A stretch of DNA of 16,046 nucleotides from Herminiimonas sp. (GTDB lineage Bacteria > Pseudomonadota > Gammaproteobacteria > Burkholderiales > Burkholderiaceae): positions 1 to 16,046 of the forward strand of contig JACMQD010000305.1 in assembly GCA_014377155.1 (NCBI GenBank). The letters are read 5' to 3'. Position numbers and translations under genes: made by a program. The notes beneath the pieces are model-generated. The model had not been told where the DNA came from, did not search any database, and saw only the letters and a list, made by a program, of their open reading frames with translations. Numbering within the stretch: the stretch's first letter is position 1; each line of letters begins with the position of its first letter. Of this stretch, positions 6,553 through 13,559 are shown piece by piece.

Positions 6553-7053
6553 CTACTGATTTATCACCACCCACCGCTCGTGATCCCGCCATTCACCATT
6601 GATCCGCAGGTATGCCGGGGAGATGCCTTCTTTCGCAAACCCGAGCTTCCGGATCAGCGTGATTGAAGCAAAATTTTCCACTTGGATGTTTGCTTCAAGC
6701 CGGTGCAGGCCGAGCTCGTCAAACGCGAAACGGACTGCCAATGCAATCGACTCGGCCATCAGGCCCTGCCGGCAGCTGCGCGCCGTGCCGTAGTAGCCAA
6801 GGTAGCCACTTTGAAAAATTCCCATCACAATCTCGGAAATATTGACAACCCCAACGATTTCGTCATTGTCGGCCCTACGAGCAACCAAGCCCACGTTTGG
6901 CCCAGTGATCGTGCGGATGAACCAGAGATCGAACCCTGCCTGGTCGGTGTAAGGATTTACCCACGGCCGGTGAAACTCCCGGTTCGCAAGATTCAACGCA
7001 ATCAATTCTGGAGCGTCGCTTCGTGTTGCAACTTTCAGGTGCACTGAGGGCAT
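6553..7053 (-). CDS. GNAT-family N-acetyltransferase (RimJ/RimL type)
   Basis: 166 residues from ATG at 7053-7051. Transfers acetyl from acetyl-CoA to an amino group; in this subfamily usually protein N-termini, sometimes small molecules. The acetyl-CoA loop (R/Q-x-x-G-x-A) is seen as CRQGLMAESIALAVRFAF near residue 95, followed by GLHRLEANIQVENFASITLIRKLGFAKEG (split here as family motifs LxRLEAxIxxxNxxS and LxKLGFxxEG). Length is normal. The open frame extends upstream to a TTG at 7200, but the extra 49 residues do not resemble the family; neither start has a strong ribosome binding site. It lies inside the island on the strand opposite to the exporter genes. A link to the microcin, for example acetyl-based protection as known for MccE in the unrelated microcin C, is only speculation. 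Confidence 0.85.
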   Translation of the reverse strand: MPSVHLKVATRSDAPELIALNLANREFHRPWVNPYTDQAGFDLWFIRTITGPNVGLVARRADNDEIVGVVNISEIVMGIFQSGYLGYYGTARSCRQGLMAESIALAVRFAFDELGLHRLEANIQVENFASITLIRKLGFAKEGISPAYLRINGEWRDHERWVVINQ

Positions 7054-7648
7054 ATCGGCTTGACGTAAATGAAGGGTCGGAAACGCTCCGCGTGATGTCG
7101 GCAAGGCTGCGTCATGAATAAAAGAATAAATGATCCGCTGCGGGAAGCGATCAAATCTGATGGCGACTCTGGTGCTGTCCCGAGTCTTAGCAAAATGCAA
7201 CCGTCCGCAGAAGCAAATCGGACAGGTTACGATGCACGCCGCTTGGTCGCCTTGCCGACGATGCCATCAAATGCCGGCCCCATTTTGTCAATACCGTCTC
7301 CGGCGCGCCGAGAATCAGTTATCACCAAGACTTTTAGTCAGGAAAATTCGATACGAAAATGCTCGCACGCTGGCAGCCTGCACGACCGGACTCATGGTTT
7401 TTCGCGAACCCCGGGCACGGAAGCACTAGGGTTTTCATGCGGGCGTTTTGTAGGCCTGTCGCGATGAGCGCCCCTCGGGGGTGATGGCACATTGGTGCAA
7501 AAAGTAACGCTAGACAAATTGCATAAAATCAACGACTTACGAGGCCTAATCCATGTAAGTGACTGATTTATATAAAAATTCAGCTTTCCAACTTTTTCGC
7601 ACGGTATTTTGACGCCATACTTGATCGAAACGATCTGGGGAGGCGGTC
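7054..7648. other. Gene-free stretch within the island
   Basis: Open frames here (for example 7114-7467 plus) lack ribosome binding sites, family motifs and plausible composition. A short GC hairpin GCCCCTCGGGG lies near 7470. The sequence is probably scrambled remnant DNA between the GNAT gene and the Tn3-type fragment. Confidence 0.5.
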
Positions 7649-7948
7649 ATGCAAAGTTGGCGGCTCGGATTCTTAGGGATAGAAACGATTCCACCGTGGC
7701 TGGGCGAATTTGAGATTGAGCAGTTCTTTCGACTCAGCCCTTCGGATATCGCGACAATCAAGACCCGTCGCGGAACCGATTCACAACTTGGGCTGGCCCT
7801 GCACATCGGTTTCTTACGAATGAGCGGCAGGGTGCTGAATTCGACCGACGTGATCCATTGGCGAATCCTCGCTTTTCTCGGTGCGCAACTGTAGATTCCT
7901 GCGCCACGCGTCACCTCGCTCAGGGCTTTGTATCCGAGGCGCCCAACT
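7649..7948 (+). pseudogene. Tn3-family transposase, N-terminal fragment (DUF4158) with an amber codon
   Basis: 81 residues from ATG 7649 with a strong ribosome binding site (GGGGAGG, 5 bases before ATG). FFRLSPSDIATIKTRRGTD and QLGLALHIGFLRMSGR match the N-terminal DUF4158 domain of Tn3 transposases, followed by HWRILAFLGAQL. After the TAG at 7892-7894 the same frame continues with IPAPRVTSLRALYPRRPT, again typical of the family, so the TAG is a nonsense mutation within homology. Similarity ends at about 7948 where IS-like repeats begin. The full protein is about 980 residues; the catalytic DDE region is absent. Confidence 0.85.
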
Positions 7949-7952
7949 GCGT

Positions 7953-7997
7953 ATTCCGGCGAACGTGACCGCTCATTCCAGCCGATCGTGACCGCTG
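7953..7997. repeat. Tandem imperfect ~22-bp repeats, possible IS21-type element end
   Basis: ATTCCGGCGAACGTGACCGCT (7953-7973) is followed by a similar copy at 7976-7996; both end in CGTGACCGCT (7964-7973 and 7987-7996, period 23). Several IS21-family elements carry such GTGACCG...CATTCC repeats at their termini. It begins where the Tn3-transposase homology ends, consistent with an insertion junction. No transposase of this element is present. Confidence 0.45.
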
Positions 7998-8321
7998 CGC
8001 ATGAGCTGGTGTTACGCGGTTAAATTGTAAGGTGTGCGGTCATGATGGGGTGTACGGCAAACTTGAGAACCGGGGCCACCTTATAGTCGTATAGAGACGG
8101 GGCCGATTCGTCGTCGAGCCGTCGTTCGAGTAAGCGGTCACCCGGCTGCCCGGCACTAACTGCGAGTTGCGGAGTGCGCTTCATCTTCGATAATCGAGTG
8201 GCATTGACTGAACCAGGCATCTAGAGACGACTGCTTCTGGTAGTCCTAGATTAGACTGTGCAATACGCATTGATACAGGCTAACTGGTTGTATCGGCGCC
8301 ATGACCAGCATAAATTTTATT
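7998..8321. other. Gene-free stretch near the right end of the island
   Basis: No convincing gene. The longest frame (8020-8220, minus) has no recognised motif or ribosome binding site. It may be IS flank or remnant sequence between the IS-like repeats and the right arm-type sites. Confidence 0.45.
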
Positions 8322-8341
8322 GGGGTAACTTTGGGGGTAAC
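8322..8341 (+). repeat. Right GGGGTAAC motif pair, candidate integrase arm-type sites
   Basis: GGGGTAACTTTGGGGGTAAC: two GGGGTAAC copies 12 bp apart, 62 bp inside attR, in the same orientation as the left pair at 470-491. Presence at both island ends supports a role in integrase binding. Confidence 0.65.
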
Positions 8342-8403
8342 TTGTCCCAGCTCCCTGGGAAAAGTCCATAAAATACAAGGCCTCCCAGTCGCTGTTCAGT
8401 AGA

Positions 8404-8417
8404 CGCCGCCTCCACCA
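8404..8417 (+). repeat. attR: right 14-bp direct repeat of the ssrA 3' end
   Basis: CGCCGCCTCCACCA, identical to 342-355. The T-arm found upstream in ssrA is absent here, so this is a bare attachment-site copy, not a second tmRNA. It marks the boundary with core chromosome. Confidence 0.92.
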
Positions 8418-8427
8418 CCAATGCGTC

Positions 8428-8451
8428 AAGCCGTTGATTCGTCAACGGCTT
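8428..8451 (+). terminator. Hairpin terminator, probably the ancestral ssrA terminator
   Basis: Perfect 10-bp stem AAGCCGTTGA (8428-8437) / TCAACGGCTT (8442-8451) with a TTCG tetraloop, then TGTCGTTTC. It lies 11 bases after attR, where a terminator for ssrA would be if the island were removed. The T tract is weak but the stem is strong. Confidence 0.8.
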
Positions 8452-8982
8452 TGTCGTTTCTGGATTTCACGTACCCGTATTACGACGGCAGCAAAATGCG
8501 TCCTGAGCACCTTTTTCGCCCTGACAAGAGGCGTGCGTAAGATCGAGGTCCGTCGGAGATGACGCCGCGGGTGAAAAAATATTTGACTGGCACAAGCAGT
8601 TTTGATCATGCCGCCTGGCGCGCCTGGCAAATCCACTGGTTCACGACCGGCCTGCAGATTGTCGAACAACGTCTTGCGATGGAGCCGGTAACGGGCACGG
8701 TGCGAGGCGTTGGAGGCATTTGTCAAAGCTGCTCCGCAGCAACAGGTGGATGCGCCAGTTCAAAGCTGAAATTGGACCCGTACGGTACTCGAGCGGAGGC
8801 AGGTGGCGTCCGGTATCACACCGGACGTGTGATTTGAGACCGGCCTGCATCCGTTCACGGGCCGCATCCGCCGCTTATGGGGGCCTTCCGGTATTCCTAC
8901 ACGAAGTCCGCATGCTTTCCGATACGGAACGATTCTTGGACACCCTAGTATTGACCTACAGAACTTTGGTGGAGAAAACGCA
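8452..8982. other. Stretch without a convincing gene, with a hairpin at 8815-8833
   Basis: Open frames at 8559-8837 (plus, 92 residues) and 8720-8995 (plus) have no recognised motifs, and the first has its only GGAG directly against the ATG. A perfect hairpin ATCACAC/GTGTGAT with loop CGGAC lies at 8815-8833, without a T run; it overlaps the end of the 8559 frame. It may be a degraded gene or a regulatory region for 8983. Confidence 0.4.
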
Positions 8983-9327
8983 ATGTTGCAGATGACTTTC
9001 GGAATCGACGAGCGCGATGTTCGCCTGGTCTTGGAAAAGCACTGGGATCAGGCAGTCAACCCGCACCACAGGTCGCGCGAACAATTGACCCTCTCGGCCT
9101 GGCACAGCATGGGCGAGGAAGACCGCGACCGCTTCGCCAACGCCGCCATGGAGGCCTATCTCGATGGCCTCGATGAGCACGAAGGCGGTCGAAACGAGTT
9201 GCGCAAGTACCTCATCGAGCATCGCTTCCTGAGCGCTGCACCACGTCGCCGCGCGAATGCGGGAATCGACATGCTGCATGTCCGTATTGCTCAACCTGAG
9301 CGGCGCCACACCGTCCGCCATCGCTGA
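8983..9327 (+). CDS. Hypothetical protein, 114 residues
   Basis: Good ribosome binding site (GGTGGAG, 8 bases before ATG) and coding-like composition. The N-terminal two thirds are acidic and mixed helical (FGIDERDVRLVLEKHWDQA, EEDRDRFANAAMEAYLDGLDEHEGG); the tail is Arg/His-rich. No signal peptide, membrane segment, cysteine or known motif is visible. It precedes the sensor kinase by 69 bases on the same strand. Function unknown. Confidence 0.6.
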   Translation: MLQMTFGIDERDVRLVLEKHWDQAVNPHHRSREQLTLSAWHSMGEEDRDRFANAAMEAYLDGLDEHEGGRNELRKYLIEHRFLSAAPRRRANAGIDMLHVRIAQPERRHTVRHR

Positions 9328-9396
9328 CCCGCAGTCGTTGCAAGCAACGATTGGCATTTTGGCGGTACTCTGTAGGTCCTGATCATCCGTACGTGA

Positions 9397-10596
9397 ATGC
9401 CCATGTCGTCAAATGAGAAACACCAGCGAATCGATACCTTGCTGGATGCCTTCGAGTTCGCAGGTGTTGGTACTTGGGAATGGAATTTCGCCTCCGACCG
9501 CGTACGCTGGAATCGCAGCATGGCGCTGCTGTTCGGGCGCGACCCCGAAATACTCGACCTGAGCGCTGCAGAAACCTCTGCCTGCATCTTCGCTGCCGAC
9601 CTGCCCGAGATGCAGCAACGGGTCGCCGCATCCACGCGGGACCGTACCGCCTATTCAATGGATTTCAGGGTCGCCCGCCCGGGCGGTTCGATCCGCTGGT
9701 TGCGCTCGACCGGCAAGGCGATCTACGGTGCCGATGGCGTCGCAACCGCGCTGGTAGGCATTGCATTCGACGACACCGAGCGGGTCGGCCTGCAACGGCA
9801 ACTTGGCAACGCCCGCGACGAGCGTGATGCCTTGCTTGAGAGCGAACGGGCTGCCCGAGAGCGTGCCGAGCGCACAGACCGGATGAAAGACGAGTTCCTC
9901 GCAACCTTGTCGCACGAGCTGCGCACGCCGCTCAATGCGGTTCTCGGCTGGGCCCAGATCCTGCGCCTCAAAACCGGCGATGGCCCCGACGACGTCAAGC
10001 GCGGACTCGAAGCCATCGAACGCAACGCCCGGTTGCAGACGCAGCTGATCGATGATCTGCTCGACATGAGCCGGATCATATCGGGCAAAGTCCGGCTCGA
10101 CCCGCATCAGGTTTATCCGGTCGAGAGCATCGAGGCGGCCATGGAGACCTTGTTGCCAACTGCAGCGGCCAAGGGGGTGCACATCGAAACCAGCCTCGAC
10201 GCCACTGCCGGTCCGATCTCTGCCGATCCGAGCCGACTGCAGCAGGTGGTGTGGAACCTGTTGTCGAACGCTGTCAAGTTTACGCCACGCGGCGGTAGCG
10301 TACAAATCATCCTGGCGCAATCTGCCGACGGCGTGACGATCGATGTTACCGACACAGGTATCGGCATCGCGCCCAGTTTCATCGATCATGTGTTCGAACG
10401 CTTCCGCCAAGAAGATGCATCGACCAGCCGCACCCACAATGGCCTCGGACTTGGTCTTGCGATCGTCAAGCAGCTGGTCGACCTGCACGGTGGTAGCGTG
10501 CGCGCGACCTCGCCCGGTCACGGTTTGGGCACGACGATGTCGATCCTGCTGCCCATGCTGCCCGTTTTGCCGCCCCTGCCCGACACACCCCCCTGA
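9397..10596 (+). CDS. PAS-domain hybrid-less sensor histidine kinase
   Basis: 399 residues with no membrane segment or signal peptide, so probably a cytoplasmic sensor. A PAS domain (about 13-128, with GTWEWNFASDRVRWN and a PAC-like end GIAFDDTER) is joined by a short coiled coil (about 130-165) to a HisKA domain. The H-box is SHELRTPLN with phospho-acceptor His173. The HATPase has an N-box NLLSNAVKF (287-295), G1 DTGIGI (319-324) and G2 GLGLGL (349-354). The architecture resembles the kinase core of hybrid sensors, but no receiver domain follows and no response regulator gene is adjacent, so the partner is unknown. The C-terminus ends in a Pro-rich tail. Start at 9397 or the second Met at 9403; no strong ribosome binding site for either. 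Confidence 0.93.
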   Translation: MPMSSNEKHQRIDTLLDAFEFAGVGTWEWNFASDRVRWNRSMALLFGRDPEILDLSAAETSACIFAADLPEMQQRVAASTRDRTAYSMDFRVARPGGSIRWLRSTGKAIYGADGVATALVGIAFDDTERVGLQRQLGNARDERDALLESERAARERAERTDRMKDEFLATLSHELRTPLNAVLGWAQILRLKTGDGPDDVKRGLEAIERNARLQTQLIDDLLDMSRIISGKVRLDPHQVYPVESIEAAMETLLPTAAAKGVHIETSLDATAGPISADPSRLQQVVWNLLSNAVKFTPRGGSVQIILAQSADGVTIDVTDTGIGIAPSFIDHVFERFRQEDASTSRTHNGLGLGLAIVKQLVDLHGGSVRATSPGHGLGTTMSILLPMLPVLPPLPDTPP

Positions 10597-10690
10597 ACGG
10601 ATCGTATCGCCCGATCAGGGTGATCGCATGCGATTCGCGTTACGATATGCCTCCCCTGCCTGCCCGCATGCCTGCCACGGCTGCCGTTCG

Positions 10691-11932
10691 ATGGATCCAT
10701 CTGAAATCGCCCCTGCCGTTCCCGCAATCCCGCGCAGCGCTGTCGTCGCCCTGGCCTTCGCCGCGTTTGCCAGCGGCATTTCGCTACGTGTCACCGATGC
10801 CTTGTTACCGCGACTCGCATCCGAGTTCGATGTCTCGATCGGCGCTGCTGCGTCAGTCATCACCGTGTTCGCCATTGCCTACGGCCTGTCGCAGCTGTTC
10901 TTTGGTCCGCTTGGGGACCGCTTCGGCAAATATTTCGTGATCGGCTGGGCCTGCGTGGCCTGCAGCCTGACGGCGCTGTGCTGCGCGGTGGCACCGAACT
11001 TCGGTGCGCTGCTGGGCGCGCGGGTACTGGCTGGTGCGACGGCGGCGGCGATCATTCCGCTGTCGATGGCATGGATCGGCGACGTCATCGCCTACGAACA
11101 GCGGCAACCGGTGCTGGCGCGCTTCCTGATCGGCCAGATCATGGGACTGTCGGCTGGCGTAATGGTGGGGGGCTTCGCAGCCGAGCACCTGGGCTGGCGC
11201 ATGCCGTTCTTTGGCGTAGCGGCGATCTTCGTGGTAATTGGCGCGGTCCTGCTTTCGGTGGATCGCAGGCTACCATCGCATGCGCGCCAGGTGCGACGCA
11301 CAGAGGGCTCGGCGTGGGCGCGCATGCTGTTCGAATTCTCCCAGGTGCTGGCGGTGGAATGGGCGCGCGTGGTGCTGGTGACGGTGTTCCTCGAAGGTCT
11401 GTTCCTGTACGGCGCCTTCGCCTACATCGTCTCCCATCTGCACCTGGTCTACGACGTGCCGCTATCGACTGCCGGCACGGTGGTGATGCTGTTCGGATTT
11501 GGCGGGCTGCTGTTCGCGCTCGGCGTGACGGCTCTGGTGCGCAGGCTCGGTGAAGTCGGGTTGACGCGCTGGGGCGGCAGTTTCGTCACGCTGGCGTTCC
11601 TGACGATCGCGTTTTCACCGGTATGGTGGATGGCGATCCCGGCCAGTTTCCTTGCGGGGCTGGGCTTCTACATGCTGCACAACACGCTGCAGATCAATGC
11701 CACGCAAATGGCGCCGGAGCGCCGCGGTGCAGCGGTGAGCGCGTTCGCCTCGTGTTTTTTCCTGGGGCAGTCGGCCGGGGTCGGGCTCAACGGACTGCTG
11801 CTGTCGCGGATCGGTACGGCGGGCATCATCGCCGGCGGTGCGGTCGGCGTGCTGGTGGTGTCGTGGAATTTCAGCCGGCTGCGGGCGCGACGCTTGCAGG
11901 CCGCGACAGCTGCTGCCTACGCTACAGGCTGA
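10691..11932 (+). CDS. MFS transporter, drug/metabolite efflux-like
   Basis: 413 residues with about 12 hydrophobic segments. The MFS signature GPLGDRFGK (residues 72-80) sits between membrane segments 2 and 3, and a second-half sequence VRRLGEVGLTR lies in the equivalent loop. Substrate cannot be told. The frame is open far upstream into the kinase gene; an alternative start at 10628 has a better ribosome binding site (AGGGTG) but would add a Cys/Pro-rich 21-residue lead unlike the family. A perfect dyad CGATCA/TGATCG (10612-10626) lies between kinase and transporter and overlaps that binding site; it could be an operator. Same strand as the kinase, possibly co-transcribed. Confidence 0.9.
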   Translation: MDPSEIAPAVPAIPRSAVVALAFAAFASGISLRVTDALLPRLASEFDVSIGAAASVITVFAIAYGLSQLFFGPLGDRFGKYFVIGWACVACSLTALCCAVAPNFGALLGARVLAGATAAAIIPLSMAWIGDVIAYEQRQPVLARFLIGQIMGLSAGVMVGGFAAEHLGWRMPFFGVAAIFVVIGAVLLSVDRRLPSHARQVRRTEGSAWARMLFEFSQVLAVEWARVVLVTVFLEGLFLYGAFAYIVSHLHLVYDVPLSTAGTVVMLFGFGGLLFALGVTALVRRLGEVGLTRWGGSFVTLAFLTIAFSPVWWMAIPASFLAGLGFYMLHNTLQINATQMAPERRGAAVSAFASCFFLGQSAGVGLNGLLLSRIGTAGIIAGGAVGVLVVSWNFSRLRARRLQAATAAAYATG

Positions 11933-11933
11933 C

Positions 11934-11952
11934 ACAACCCCCTGCTGGTTGT
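11934..11952. terminator. Short hairpin between convergent genes
   Basis: ACAACC (11934-11939) / GGTTGT (11947-11952) with a 7-base loop, directly between the MFS stop and the stop of the convergent hydrolase. Too few T residues follow for a classic terminator; position suggests a weak bidirectional one. Confidence 0.35.
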
Positions 11953-11953
11953 T

Positions 11954-13180
11954 CTACCGGACGCAACCCGCCACCAGCGTGCGTACCAGCTGCCGATAAT
12001 AATCCCGCTGCTCCGGCGCCTGCATCAGCCAGATGGCGATCAGGTCTTCGCGCGGATCGATCCAGAAATAGGTGCCTGCCAGCCCGCTCCAGTTGAAGTC
12101 GCCGACCGAACCCGGCGTGTAGGGGCCGCCCTGCGCCGTGCGCACGGCAAATCCCAGTCCGAAGCCGTAGCCGGGTCCCGGCAGGTACATCGGGCCGCCG
12201 GTTGCGCCCGGCAGCGTGCCGAGGTGATCCGCCGTCATGAATTCGATCGTTTTACGCGCCAGCAGGCGCACGCCGTCGAGTTCGCCGTGAGTGGCGAGCA
12301 TGCGCGCAAATCGCAGGTAATCGCGCGCTGTCGAGACCAGTCCCCCGCCACCGGACAGGAAGACCGGCCGACTGCTGACATCGATCAGACGTACCTTGTT
12401 GCGGGTAACGGGATCGATATCGAAGGGTTCGGCTGCACGGTGCTGTTGCGCTTCGGGAATCCAGAAACCAGTGTCGCCCATGCCGAGCGGCGCGAAGATC
12501 GTTTCCTGCAGATGCACGTCCAGCGCCTGGCCCGACAGCCGTTCCAGCAGCGCGCCGAGGACGTCGGTGGCACGGCTGTACTCCCAGCAGGTGCCGGGCT
12601 GCAGCGCGAGAGGCAGCGTCGCAAGGCGGGTGACAAGCTCGGCATTGCTCACGCGGCTGCTCTCGACGCCGGAACTGCGGTATGCCGCCTTGACCAGCGT
12701 TGGCCCGCCAAAAATCCCGTAGGTCAGCCCGGCGGTATGGCGCAGCAGGTCCTGGATCGTCATCTCGTTGATGCACGGCTCCAGGCGCAAGGTCGGGTTG
12801 CCGTCGGTGTCCGTCGTTTCGACGCCGACCTGCAGGCCCTTGAACTCCGGCAGGAAGGTCGACACTGGCTCGCTGATCAGAACCCGCCCCTGTTCGGCCA
12901 TCATCATGATCGCCACCGATACCACCGGCTTGGTCATCGAATAGATCCGGAAGATCGAGTCGATCGTCATCGGTTTCTGGCCGCCGGGGCTCTGCAGACC
13001 GAAGGCCCGTTCGATCGACTGGCCGTGCCGCGTCATCAGCAGCGTGGCGCCCGGGATTTGGCCGGCGGCGACCTGCGATTCGATTACGCCGCACAGGCGC
13101 TCTACGCCGGCCGGGTCGAAACCGGTCGATGCGGTAGATGGGGCCTGGTCCAGGCTTGAATTGTCCGTGAATGAATTCAT
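11954..13180 (-). CDS. Serine hydrolase of the beta-lactamase / EstB-like family
   Basis: 408 residues without a signal peptide, so probably cytoplasmic, as for EstB-type esterases rather than periplasmic AmpC enzymes. The class C active-site motifs are present: S81-M-T-K84 (nucleophile Ser81, Lys84), Y201-S-R in place of YxN, and W364-S-G366 in place of KTG. RHTAGLTYG (147-155) and PLGMGDTGFW (231-240) are further family blocks. It likely hydrolyses esters or amides; the real substrate is unknown, and antibiotic hydrolysis is not implied. AAGGA lies 5 bases before the ATG, and the start overlaps the upstream small gene by ATGA (13177-13180), so the two form an operon. Confidence 0.92.
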   Translation of the reverse strand: MNSFTDNSSLDQAPSTASTGFDPAGVERLCGVIESQVAAGQIPGATLLMTRHGQSIERAFGLQSPGGQKPMTIDSIFRIYSMTKPVVSVAIMMMAEQGRVLISEPVSTFLPEFKGLQVGVETTDTDGNPTLRLEPCINEMTIQDLLRHTAGLTYGIFGGPTLVKAAYRSSGVESSRVSNAELVTRLATLPLALQPGTCWEYSRATDVLGALLERLSGQALDVHLQETIFAPLGMGDTGFWIPEAQQHRAAEPFDIDPVTRNKVRLIDVSSRPVFLSGGGGLVSTARDYLRFARMLATHGELDGVRLLARKTIEFMTADHLGTLPGATGGPMYLPGPGYGFGLGFAVRTAQGGPYTPGSVGDFNWSGLAGTYFWIDPREDLIAIWLMQAPEQRDYYRQLVRTLVAGCVR

Positions 13181-13446
13181 TTGTCCTTTGGAATTTTTTT
13201 GACGAGCTGCTTTTCGAACGCAACGTCGCTCTTGGTCATGCGCCGCGGGATCTGTGGCCCGTAACCGTTGACATAGTCGACGAAGTCATCCAGCGGCAAG
13301 GGCGCGCCGAGTTTCTCGGCCGCACCGGCATCGGTTGCCAGCACCAACTGGAACAGGCCGTTTGCGCCGAGCACCAGCGAATAATCGGGGTTGCCGGAGC
13401 GGCGTTTCAGGCGCTCGACGGCGGCAGTGGCACGGGTGGATCTCAT
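13177..13446 (-). CDS. Small conserved protein of unknown function, 89 residues
   Basis: Basic N-terminus (RSTRATAAVERLKRRSG), central NPDYSLVLGANGLFQLVLATD, then a Lys/Arg-rich end. No signal peptide, cysteine or membrane segment. Its stop overlaps the hydrolase start by 4 bases, indicating co-translation. Codon use matches the flanking core genes. No clear ribosome binding site at the ATG. A betaproteobacterial conserved hypothetical seems likely, but no domain is recognised. Confidence 0.75.
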   Translation of the reverse strand: MRSTRATAAVERLKRRSGNPDYSLVLGANGLFQLVLATDAGAAEKLGAPLPLDDFVDYVNGYGPQIPRRMTKSDVAFEKQLVKKIPKDK

Positions 13447-13559
13447 GACGATACCGGTGAGTGTGTCGGGGTAGCTTGCAGGCGCACAGTTTTACCACAT
13501 CGCCGCGTCGGATGCCGGCCTGGGGTACGCTACGGGAATAAAGAAACATGGAGAATTGC

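Larger units (their letters stand above)
343..8417. mobile_element. Genomic island integrated at the 3' end of ssrA (~8.06 kb), probably immobile
   Basis: Bounded by exact 14-bp direct repeats of the tmRNA 3' end (342-355 and 8404-8417). Just inside each end are paired GGGGTAAC motifs (470-491 and 8322-8341). A P4-type integrase N-terminus lies at the ssrA end, the usual layout for tmRNA islands. Cargo: a microcin/bacteriocin locus with precursor, CPBP protein, HlyD-like protein and C39 ABC exporter; a GNAT acetyltransferase; and remnants of TnpB, a Tn3-family transposase and IS ends. Parts of it (about 950-2500 and 6410-6560) are visibly more AT-rich than the core flank. With the integrase truncated, excision would need an integrase in trans. 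Confidence 0.9.

Noticed and set aside
7114..7467. 117-residue plus-strand frame between the GNAT and Tn3 remnants
   Set aside because: No ribosome binding site, no motif, irregular composition.
8020..8220. 66-residue minus-strand frame near the island's right end
   Set aside because: No recognised domain or ribosome binding site; probably IS-flank remnant.
8404..8417. Second tmRNA or tRNA gene at the right island end
   Set aside because: Only 14 bases match ssrA; the T-arm and all upstream parts are absent, so it is just an attachment-site copy.
10343..10690. Upstream extension of the MFS reading frame into the kinase gene
   Set aside because: The extension overlaps kinase codons and has no transporter-like sequence; it is a frame shadow.
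12224..13159. Long plus-strand frame opposite the serine hydrolase
   Set aside because: Antisense shadow of a GC-rich gene with clear active-site motifs on the other strand.
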